From Purshia tridentata (taxonomy: Eukaryota > Streptophyta > Magnoliopsida > Rosales > Rosaceae): a stretch of 32,054 nt of DNA. This document shows, in pieces, positions 22,828 to 32,054 of the stretch (the first letter of the stretch is position 1; every line of letters starts with the position of its first letter). A model generated the notes under the pieces. That model was not told where the DNA came from and did not search any database. It was given only the letters and a program-made list of their open reading frames with translations. The stretch is from contig QANT01008074.1 of the NCBI GenBank assembly GCA_003254885.1, positions 1 to 32,054 on the forward strand. The letters are read 5' to 3'. The translations under genes and the position numbers were made by a program.

Positions 22828-22976
22828 TTTTGTTGTTGTTTTGTGTTTCCTGCTTTTGCTATGAAATATGAATCAGGAGCTTTATGGGGTTGGTGGGTGA
22901 GAGAGAGAGTTTGCAATCAGAATCTGGGTTTTGCTTGATTAATTGTTATTGTTGGTGAAATGCATAGATCACTACT

Positions 22977-22984
22977 CTTATATA
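22977..22984 (-). promoter_or_regulatory. TATA box of the full-length wound peptide gene
   Basis: TATATAAG on the minus strand (preceded by GCC), about 150 bp upstream of the ATG at 22827. This predicts a leader of about 120 bases. Confidence 0.65.
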
Positions 22985-23115
22985 GGCAGCATGCTATTAG
23001 AAAAGTGAAAACCAGCACCAAATTACCTACTGTTTAGGACAGAATCTGTGGTAATACACTAATAGCTACCAAAACCATGTGCTCTCAACCCTTGTTTTTG
23101 GGAGTCATCAATCGC

Positions 23116-23121
23116 CACGTG
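23116..23121. promoter_or_regulatory. G-box upstream of full-length wound peptide gene
   Basis: CACGTG within ATCGCCACGTGCTTA, 289 bp upstream of the ATG and about 130 bp upstream of the TATA box. It matches the GCCACGTGNTT context found at the short paralogue. Confidence 0.5.
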
Positions 23122-24268
23122 CTTATATATTATTTTTCTTCAAAAGAATAAATTATAAATTTCCTTTTTTTGTTAAAAAAAAAAAAAGAACAATAAACTT
23201 GGGATGCCACCCCCACACTCCTCCCCTTTCACCTCATATCCTGCGAGGCTTTGGCTTCTCTGCCTTTTCTTAGGCTATGAGCAATTTCTCACTCATCCCT
23301 TAATTAATCTAATGGTCTTAAAGAGCTCCACATCAACATGATTTTTTTAACCAAAATTGAGTTTTCCTTTGCATTTTTCTTCCACACTCTGCTGGTCTTA
23401 TGAACCACCTCTCTTCACCTTTCTCAATTTTATGTTCAAATAAGATTGGGAGTTGCAAACATAATAATTTGACGTGTATTCACCATAGAGTACCTTTTAT
23501 TTCATTTAATATTGTAGCTAATATAAATTATAACAATAATGCTATTTTTACTATATTTTTATATTATATTTTTTATACCATTTTACGTGTTATTATTGTA
23601 CTAGCAAAATATTTTCTTATTTTTAAGATTTTTATTTTTGTATTTTTAGTGTCCAATGTATTAATGCTATATAGATTGCCACGTAAAATGATATAAAAAT
23701 ATAGTAAGTGTAACATTGTTGAAAGTATAAATAGAGACGTACATTTCTATATTAATTGGATTGTTTTGTTTGAGGAATTGAGAATCAAATTCATGTAGAG
23801 GGTATAGAATGATAGAAACAAATGAAGTTAATGAGCTGGGTATGTATCCTTATCAAATTTTGAACTCCTGATCTTCTCAATGATGCAGTTCTAGACTAAG
23901 TAATGCATATTCCAAAGTCACTTGGAAAACTGTACATGGCTCCAACTTTGAATTGGTCTGGGGCTGAGCTTAGTAAGAAGTATGACATAAATCAGCCACA
24001 GTCCCAGTCCATTTGACATATTGAGTCAGTATAGCTCTCTTTTTATAGCTTAACTACTACCATAGAGTTTTTCTGCACAAGCTAAGGAATCCACAAGATG
24101 CTCAAAGCATGAGCGATCACAAAATAGCAAATCTCTACTCAATGACAAGAAAATCTATTTGTACACTGTCAGGATGGTGATATATCACATTGAAGCCCAA
24201 GCAGATTTTGTTACTGTGACTTTAATGAAAACCCCAATGCAAGGGAGAGCATGTGAGGACTTAGAAGC
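23122..24268. other. Intergenic DNA with an embedded MITE
   Basis: Apart from the foldback element at 23532-23720 nothing is recognised. The right end, from about 24000, should include the 3' UTR of the diacylglycerol kinase gene. Confidence 0.5.
23532..23720. mobile_element. 189-bp foldback MITE
   Basis: The right arm (23680-23720) is the inverted complement of the left arm (23532-23589). Shared blocks read inward are AACAAT, ACTATATTTTTATA and CATTTTACGTG. The left arm has about 16 extra bases, including a TTATATTTTTTATA insertion. The interior is AT-rich and non-coding. No clear target duplication was found. Confidence 0.65.
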
Positions 24269-27200
24269 TTAGCTAAGACGATCTACGTCAACCCCATCCG
24301 GAAATTTAAATGTGTCAGATGCACCAAACTTCCTTTTCTCTTCCTCAGCTTCTGCAAACTCTTCCTCAGCTTCTAAAAAGTCTTCCTCATTGCTATCATC
24401 ATCTTCATCGTGGGAACAGGCTGGTGAGCAGGGGGGGTCATATACACTTTTTGTTCGGTTTAATGGAGTGGCAAGCATGCTCACTTGGCCAAAGTGGGAA
24501 ATTTCTACAACCACTGTATCATCATCAGCTGGAAGAGGTTGTTTCCATGGCTCTCCATCAATTCTCATGAATGTATGGTCGGCTGCACCCTTGCAAAACT
24601 CAAAACATATTCTGTTTGCCTACATTGAAGAATAAAATTTGAACAATAAATTTCTTTCAGAGAACGAGAGAGCTTGACAACCGACAGAATTCAGCTCTAA
24701 CCAAGAAGATGAAAGGGTCAGCCGATTTCCATGGGACTAATGAAACAGATACGGGATGCGTCAAGAAAATTTTGAACCATGATCAGTTGGAAACAACTTT
24801 GATTGGTATTATATGAAGACAACCGCATTAAATGATCAAAGGATAATATATCATACCTGTGCAAGACGAGTCCCATGTCCATTAGGAGCAAGCAAGGCGA
24901 GCCCATGCCAGGCATCTCGAAAACCAACTATCTCAATGAGCCCATCATCCACATATGGAAAAGTTAAATCCCTCTGTAAAGCACACATTATTTGGATATA
25001 GTCAATGAAGTGTGGTAGCAAGATAAATTTCTGCATTTCAATTGGAATTTAGGAAACTGATATGTCTGAAACAGATAGAAGAACAATAAGAACTAACATA
25101 TCTCTGTTTCTTCCTATTTGGCTTTCCCCATGGATCAAGACCACCAGAAAAGCTGGGTAAGTTGAGACAAACAATAGACCTAATGCTGTACATCAAATAT
25201 AGAAAAGTTGAAGTGATAAAAGTATAAAGATTTTAACAATGCTACAAATGTTGTTGGTAGCATAAGAAATGGAAACAAATTAATCTTCATCTAATCAGTT
25301 AATTCAATTGATTAATATTAACATGTCACTCTAATCTTTCATGTGTAAGGACTGTACCATTTTTTAAATCTGAGGATGTAAAACATTGTATTCTGGAAGA
25401 ACAGATGGGCGAAACAACTTCATGGAATAAGTGGCTTTAAAAGAAGCATAAAAGTCATCATAAAGTAAATTCAGAAAATTTATTTCACCTGTGAGGTATG
25501 TGGAGGTCCTCCCATTGACCTTGTCTTTTCATGATCTTAACCCTTGTCTGCTGTGCTATGTTCCTGCAATGAAATTAAAGGCATTCTCACTAACATGGAA
25601 AACCAAACAAAAGGCTAACTTGAAGCACTGTTAATCCATTACCTGAATAAAGTGAGCTACAAGAGTCACAAATTGGATTATAACTTATAGGTACCACAAC
25701 ATATCATTTATTTTTATTTGCTTCAGTCCTCTCATCTCTTTCAAGAATGCTTTTGTTGAAGAGTACCCAAAATTATGTAATTCATATTTCAACCATGTGC
25801 CACTTCTTGCAAAAACCAAAAGTTAGGCAAGGTCTGGTAGTTGCGGTAGCAATAGCAAGGTTAGGATGGGTATAGTCCAGTGCGAGTAGGGATATGAATG
25901 ATGAGGGCAGAAGAGGTGATGCCATGATATAGATAGTCAATAAATTGAGGTTTTGTTCCGTAAATCAATTTTAAGTTTTTTTCTTTTTATTTTCCCCACC
26001 CCCTTTTCTTCAAAAGAAATGGCACTGTTTTTCCCAAAAAAGAAAAAGAAAACCAAGAAGATGTATGGTTGTGCAGAATAAAAAATTGCAAAAGACTAAC
26101 CGTGAAGAAGGATGCATTAGAGGAGCACAAAACCATCCTTGAGTACATCCAAGCTTCAAGTAAGTACTCTGGCCCAATTAGAAAACAAAAGAATGATAAT
26201 AAGTAGCAAATTCATTTAAAACTTATCAGGCAAAAGACAAGTTAGAGCTATGTTGTAACAAATGGAAACACCTCTAAAGTAACCATCATTTAAAATGGAT
26301 GGTTGGCGAAATTTATAAGCAAATATTTATACATATATACACATTATTATATGAATTGAGACATGATGTTAGAGATACAGAAAATAATTTAGTACTTGGT
26401 TGACTAACTGGTTTTTAAATTTTTCTGCATTCAGCTTCCTCTGTGAGTGAAAATCATATGATACTTGAGCATCCATTCCTGTATTAAAAAAAAAAAACAT
26501 TTTTCAGGAACCTGGCAACTGCTTTCATTTAATAGTTCTTGCCACTAGTCACTGAACCAAACCAATATTTTCTAACTGATGGAAGGACTAAGCAACGTGA
26601 ATAAGGAAGTTAAACTTTATTCTTTATTTCATTTTTAACACTAACGTATAAAATAAAAAAAAAGCATAACTTAAGTACATGGGAAATCAATGGTTAATAT
26701 CTTCCAAATTGTTCATTTTTTAAATAACCAGCATGATTACTGTCGCTGCTCTCCATAGAATGTCATGTTAAGCTTGATTCTGACAATAGCTGATAGACTA
26801 TAAGGCTTATGCAAGAAAGCATTTATATACATTCAAAACCACAATCACCTAACACTCCATCCCATTGGGGAGGTCGACATGCATATCACAGCATGCAGCG
26901 ATAATTTGCAAAAGGTGTGAGGCTCTAAACATCAAATAGGAAACTTTCCTATAAAACAATACTGACACTTTATGTAACAATATCTCATAATAACTTGGTA
27001 AGATATGAGATGCATGAAATGAGCACAATACCATGCTTATTTAATTCCAGTTTTCCTTGATCCGAGGATCTTGTTTATGGAAATTAAAAATAAATTAAAT
27101 TTTTATCCTCAAATCCCTTCCTCTCTAAAATGAACGGTGCAATTATGGTTCTCCAGGCCTCCTAAAGATTCTTTGCACAAATCACAGGGACCAACAAGAA

Positions 27201-29042
27201 CATGAAACTTAGATTTCTTTTTTTGGCCAGTATGAAACTTAGATTTCTTAATTTAAAGACATTCTTGAATTCTTACCCATGCTAAAATAGTTCCAAAATC
27301 CCCCACGAAAAGTCAGGTAACCCTCCTGAGAACAGCCAGAAATTCATCAGTAAGTATGCAAAGCAAGACATGTTACAATAAAGCAGCAAAAGGATAATCA
27401 AGAAACGAAAAAAAGAGAGAGAGATAAATTGAGTTATCACTTATCAGATTGACATTTGATTAAGTAACAGAAACACACCATATTGAGTGCATCAGTTTGG
27501 GAGACCTGATGAAATGCATGCAAGGAATGGGGTAGTTCTAGAGGTGGAATAGGGTCACAAGAACCTTCCTTTGGAGACCTCATTCTCATAATTAAGTGCC
27601 AGCTGAGATGCAAAAAAAAAAACAGTAAAATAAATAAACTACATCTCCACACTTCATTGAAGAGTATTGGTTCACTGAGCAGTAATGTAGGCCGCAAGGA
27701 CCTTTTACATGTGTGTGGATTTGTGAAAAGCATATTCAAAATATAATGGATTTCACCTGTCAATTGTCATTTCCTTTGCAGTCTTCACTTGACTCAAGAA
27801 AGACTGCACAGATTGTCGGTCAGTGCCAGGATTTTTCTTTCCCTGTGAATTCAGGATTTGATTAGTTCACAAATCTAATGCTGACTTGAGTCAATGCATC
27901 CAGCAGAGGCCAGATATGTACTATAAAGAAATAGATTCCACAATATGTACACATACGCAGACACACAAGTACTACAAAGTGCTCTGACTACAGGATCAAA
28001 GCACGTGAGATTACAACGAGAAAAAAATCAAAGCAATGAACATCAAGAGTTTAACATAGATTAAAATACACAAGGTTTGCCAAAAGCATATTACCCAACC
28101 AAACGCGAAATGGAGATTGTTTCCAGTTCCCAATGGCACTGGGGCAATTGGAGGTGGGTTGGGTAGTTTAAGATCAGAAACTACACTGAGGAGCCAGCTA
28201 GCTGTACCATCTCCACCTGCAACCTATCAATGCAAGTGTCTATCAGTTCAGAGATAACAGAACGAAGTCATGGTCAATTAGAACACACACAACTTTCTAT
28301 GCATACAAGCTCACACGCATATCGCACCACTTCATAGAGAACAAGCAACAAATAAACTCACGATTATTCTTAACCTCTTCTCAATTTCAGCAGCCAACAC
28401 ATCTCCATTGAACTTGAGCGTTTCTAAGGTAACATAAAGTTTCTGTAGCACCTTTTCAGGAGCCTTTTCTCCCAATTCAATAACCTGAAAGACAAGTTGA
28501 AATTGAATCAATCATCCCATACATGATTCCCATTACCTCAAACTCAACAGACATGTGACCAAAGTAACCTGGTTTTCATTGAGAAGAGCTCGATACGTGA
28601 GCAGAAGCTCCCCTCCAAGCTGACCACCACTTTTGGCATTAACGAACACTATTACCGGACACGAAGGGACAATTCTAACTTTAGGCACATCAGATCCGCA
28701 CACAAGTATGTAATTCGGAATGTAAAAGTCCTTCAACTTCTCGGATTTCGTATCTCCCATCACTGCCTCCCAACTGCAGCAGCGATTCTTAATCAATCAT
28801 AATTATTCTAATCTATCAACTAATTAATATTCCCTCAGATATCATATGCATAAAAAGACCAATTTCAAATCAATGTCAATGCGAAAACAAAATTAAAAGA
28901 GCAAACTAAAACTTATGTAGTTTGTGACAATTCAATTTCCAAGTTTCGACCTCTTAGAAAGAAAACCGTGAATTTGAGACGTCAACGAGGACTCGCGCAA
29001 GCGATTCATGGAACGAACCGAAACGCGGTTCAGAAACTCCAT
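24269..29042 (-). CDS. DGK5: Diacylglycerol kinase DGK5-type, 13 exons
   Basis: Phosphorylates diacylglycerol to phosphatidic acid. Exons 5' to 3': 29042-28951, 28773-28569, 28484-28362, 28223-28095, 27842-27757, 27602-27479, 27325-27277, 26478-26396, 26168-26101, 25563-25489, 25185-25098, 24973-24857, 24619-24269; joined, 529 residues, all introns GT-AG. The catalytic domain has [17 protein letters not shown] (72-88), the ATP-binding GGDGTASW (143-150) and PLGTGNN (170-176). The accessory domain includes [37 protein letters not shown] and [13 protein letters not shown]. There are no C1 zinc fingers, as in plant cluster II. The acidic C-terminus resembles the non-calmodulin-binding isoform. 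Exon 1 is the weakest call: if it is untranslated, the protein starts at Met36 (28758) and has 494 residues. In Arabidopsis DGK5 supplies phosphatidic acid in immune signalling. Confidence 0.94.
26479..27276 (-). other. DGK5 intron 7 (798 bp)
   Basis: The longest intron of this gene, between the exon ending WNYFSM-G and the one starting with MDAQVSY. It is AT-rich and no exon, repeat family or RNA gene was recognised inside it. Confidence 0.6.
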
Positions 29043-30415
29043 TATCGTGGTGTTCAACGAAACAGGTTCTAACGTTTATAATATGTGTTTAAATTTTCCT
29101 GAATTTCTCTACAACCAAACAGAACAGATAGGTTGTGTAATATTGTGAACAAAGGAATCAGAAGAGTACATGCAGTATAAGAAGGTCTCACACGGAATCG
29201 ATTGATATGCTTTACCTAGAGAAGAACTTTCAGAGCAAGATATTCAAGACAAAACCACTGTTTGGGTGACAAGCAATGCTCTCAAGAATAAACCAGGTAC
29301 AGAGAAAGGCAAGGAATTCGAATCTTCCCTGATTTTGCTCTCCATGTTATACAAGGAGTGAATATCTGAATCGAATTATGATTTTTTTTTTTTGCTGAGA
29401 AAGAAAGAGGCTCATATAAATTAAGTGCCACTAGGAGAAAATTTGGGAGAAAAATTTGAACTCGTCAAGCTCATATAAGAAGGTGTGTCTGTTTTTGGGT
29501 TTTGCTGCGTTCGGGGTAGTTAATTATCCTGTGGGATAGGATCTATTGTCTTGTAGTGAGTACCCCCAATGGAAAATTGAAACGTGGAGATACGCGGTGT
29601 GTGCGCCGCTTCTAAGATTCCGATTGCGGCGAAAGCAAACCAGTTTCAACTGTTAATTGGCGTAGATGCGAGGTGGGTTCCACACTGGATTCGGCTGACA
29701 TGTCACATAGAGTTACGCGCCAAATGGCAACTTCCAATAAGCTGGGCTTGCGAGGGTGAGGACATTACAATGTGGGCCTTCTGTAGTGGGCTGGGTTTGG
29801 GCGGGATCAAGGTAGATGTGGGCCTAACATTTTGCATGTGAACATTTCCATTTGCTGGAGGAAGAGGGGAGAGAACATTTCAATCTCAGTGCAGCCTCAA
29901 TAACGTAAATTGGTACATTTCAATCACCAGATTCAATTGGAACAGATGATTAATTTACCTAACTGAGAGCACTTTGAGTAATTAGCACACATTCAATCTA
30001 TATTTGTTTGGGGTTACCAAATTAACCTTATAATTAATCCTGATTCATGATTGATCTTTGATCAAAGGCCTAAAAAATAACGCATTCGATCAAAATAATA
30101 TGGTAATATATTTATCAATATTTTACTTTTTCTAAATAAATAAGCCACTTAGTGGACCCACCGTCAAATTATTTGAGATCCTTAGTACTCAAATTTAGAA
30201 TTCTTGGCCCGAGCATACGCAATGCATGTGTAAAATTATAAATAGTAGTAGTATTTCTCTACATTATGTTGAAAAGGTTCCAAGTAAAAGAAAATTACCA
30301 TGATTATATATACTATTCATTCAAAATTTATTATTAATCTGTAAAACTATCTTTGTTATCAACTTATCTTACTTTTAGTTTACAAAACAAGTTCTCTTAA
30401 CGATATATATATATA
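29043..30415. other. DGK5 upstream region and spacer
   Basis: The first few hundred bases should hold the DGK5 promoter and leader; no clear TATA box was found. The frame at 29584-29841 (+) opens only with GTG and has no family resemblance. From 29900 the DNA is AT-rich, ending in a long TA microsatellite from about 30403. Confidence 0.5.
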
Positions 30416-30823
30416 TATATATATGCAGGCCCCTTCAAGTGTGGGATCCCATATTTATGGGATTCTTCATTGGGGCCCATTACATAGGGTATTTAAACGA
30501 TCTGAACCGTCTATTTTCTAGGTCTACGTTTAAAGATCATCCTTGCAAAAAATTAAGCAAATCGGAAACCATTAAGCTATCTAACATTGATCAAATAAGT
30601 AGACGAACAAAATATTTTGATAAACACTTGAAATTGTGATCAATTAATCAACGGTCAAATAGTCTCCAATTAATCTAATTTTTTGCAAGCACTATCCTTC
30701 TATAGAGACCAAAAAAGTAGACGGTTCCGATTATCGAAATACATTGTGTAGTGGGCCCATGAGGGATCCCACATTTAAACTTAAATATGGGATCCCACAC
30801 TGGAAGGTGCCTGTATATATATG
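30416..30823. mobile_element. Mutator-type MITE with 10-bp target duplication
   Basis: The element proper is 30426-30813 (388 bp). The left end CAGGCCCCTTC and right end GAAGGTGCCTG are inverted, and the similarity extends about 130 bases inward with gaps, including GTGTGGGATCCCATATTT, GGGCCCA, GAACCGTCTA and TTGCAAAAAATTA blocks. TATATATATG flanks it exactly on both sides (30416-30425 and 30814-30823), a 10-bp target duplication typical of Mutator-like elements. The final G in both flanks argues against pure microsatellite coincidence. There is no coding capacity. Confidence 0.75.
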
Positions 30824-30888
30824 TATGTTCAACTTCATCCAGTTATGTTATGGGGCTTCTTAGAAAAACAAATTAATAGTACGTTGTC

Positions 30889-32054
30889 TAGACCTGGCAA
30901 AAGCGCACACGACCCGTTAACCCGACACGAAACGACACGAAAATTTGCCGGTTTGGGTCCGATGTTCTCAGACCCGATTGATATCAATGCAGACCCGTTA
31001 ACGACCCGTTAAAAAACGTGTCGGGTCGTGTCAATTCGCGGGTGACCCGTTAAGACCCGTTACTGTGTAAGGGTAATTTCGTAATTTGAGTTAAAAGCAT
31101 CAGCTTAACCTAACATTTCAGAATTTCATCACTCATCTTCATCTTTTTGCCGCCTCCTCACTCCTCTCTCTCTCGATTCCTCTCTCACGACCCTTTCTCA
31201 CTGCGACAATTGCATTCGCATCGCACCCACTGCTGGTCCAACTGCACTAGTGTGACTGTGCACCAACTCAAAGCCTCAACCTTGAAGCCTCAACTCTCAA
31301 AGGTAAATCTGAAACCTAAGTCTAAATTTCTTGGGCTTTGCTGTTTCTTGTATGGATTTGTAACATTCACAGTCAATTGAATGAATTTGCATATGGACTG
31401 TTTATGGTGGAGGAGGTTGAGGCTGGATTTCCACTTTTTAGTGGGTTTCAGGGGCAGAGGTTGGGAGATTGAGATGAGATGAGGAGGAGGGTGGAGAGAG
31501 AAGAGAGAAAAAAGATCTGGGGCAGCATGGGGGAAGTGGGATCGATCTGGGGATGGGAAGAAATGAGGGAGAAAAAAAAAAAAAAAAGGCAGGCCCAGCA
31601 GCCTGCGAGGGAATTTTGGGCAAAGTGGAAGAGAAACTAAGGAGGAAGATGGGAAGTCTGGGAAAGGGGAAAGAAAGGAAGGGAAGTAAAAAAAAAAAAA
31701 AAACNAAAAATCCAGATAGGTAGATGAGAAGAGAAGCCGCAAAACTGAGGGAAGAAGAAGAGAAGACTAGAGAGGCACGCAAAATGAGAAGGAAAGAAGA
31801 AAAAAGAAAAAAAAAAGGAAGAAAAGAAGAAAAGAAGAAAAGAAGAAAAAGGAGAAAAAAAACACCCCACTGACGTAGTTGGATTCGTTCCTTATAGATG
31901 TCTTTCCTCTTTTTTCACACTTTAGTCATGTAAAAATTTTTTCTTTACTCAAAAGGTTAGAGTTTGGTGGCTTTAGTATTGGTGGTAGAGTACTAGATCA
32001 ATATCGAAGTTCATTATTACCTGAAACTGTCCAAGCTTTGTTATGTACTCGAGA
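30889..32054 (+). mobile_element. Left end of a hAT-like transposon, cut by window
   Basis: TAGACCTGGCAAAA at 30889 resembles the terminal repeat of plant hAT-like elements of the TAGxxCTGGCAA type. The next 175 bases carry five copies of GACCCGTTA (30911, 30992, 31003, 31044, 31054) and repeated ACACGA words, a dense subterminal motif array of the kind transposases bind. About 31110-31299 resembles a leader exon ending CTCAAAG before GTAAAT, which could be the 5' UTR of a transposase gene. No right terminus or transposase frame is within the window, so the extent is a minimum and autonomy is unknown. Confidence 0.55.
31450..31865 (+). repeat. Purine-rich low-complexity tract with one N
   Basis: About 400 bases of mostly A and G on the plus strand, with A runs near 31573-31588 and 31688-31703 and a GAAGAAAA unit repeated about four times at 31818-31849. 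An ambiguous base is present at 31705, next to a long A run, so the assembly is unreliable here. The long open frames on the minus strand encode only Phe/Ser/Pro/Leu-rich sequence and are compositional artefacts. Confidence 0.8.

Noticed and set aside
29584..29841. 85-codon plus-strand frame upstream of DGK5
   Set aside because: It opens with GTG rather than ATG and has no domain or plant-like codon pattern that I can defend.
30439..30639. 66-codon frame inside the Mutator-type MITE
   Set aside because: It lies in the inverted arm of a non-coding element and has no protein resemblance.
31290..31870. Long overlapping minus-strand open frames rich in Phe, Ser and Leu
   Set aside because: They are translations of a purine-rich low-complexity tract with an ambiguous base; composition alone keeps the frames open.
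1..32054. CRISPR arrays, bacterial operons, or tRNA/rRNA genes
   Set aside because: No regularly spaced repeats, polycistronic gene sets or structured RNA genes were found; the window is plant nuclear DNA.

Overview
The window is nuclear DNA of a flowering plant, almost certainly a eudicot. Five of the protein genes are split by short GT-AG introns with AT-rich interiors. The families are plant-type (group IV CNGC channel, plant VAP4-type protein, wound-induced DUF3774 peptides, plant cluster II diacylglycerol kinase), and the spacers are full of small foldback transposons. The protein wording and the transposon types would suit a rosid, possibly Rosaceae, but that assignment is a guess.

Layout. 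Positions 1-4102 hold no gene. They carry a 145-bp foldback MITE, a 122-bp tandem duplication, a 438-bp hAT-like element and a diverged duplication upstream of the first gene. CNGC4 (4103-9521, +) has seven exons, 695 codons and one GC-AG intron. It converges on a two-exon LC8-type dynein light chain gene (10722-11207, -). After a 2.3-kb spacer comes a two-exon DUF1223 thioredoxin-fold gene (13495-14403, +), which converges on a seven-exon VAP4-type MSP-domain gene (15496-17361, -). Three members of the wound-induced peptide family (DUF3774) follow on the minus strand: a short one (19674-19889), a frameshifted relic that long-ORF searches miss (20646-20866) and a complete one (22561-22827). 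A 13-exon DGK5-type diacylglycerol kinase gene fills 24269-29042 (-). The right end is repetitive: a Mutator-type MITE with an exact 10-bp target duplication (30416-30823), then the left end of a hAT-like transposon with five GACCCGTTA subterminal repeats (from 30889), then a purine-rich tract containing one ambiguous base. That transposon runs off the window.

How the genes relate. There are no operons here and each gene should have its own promoter. CNGC4 (calcium signalling in immunity), DGK5 (phosphatidic acid in immunity) and the wound-induced peptides all belong to defence signalling in other plants, but their proximity may be chance. Exon boundaries were assigned by reading frame, splice dinucleotides and remembered family sequence, and every joined frame stays open. 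I see no convincing undescribed system. The best leads are the broken third wound-peptide copy, the shared G-box upstream of the two intact copies, the GC-AG intron at the CNGC4 pore, and several uncatalogued MITEs.
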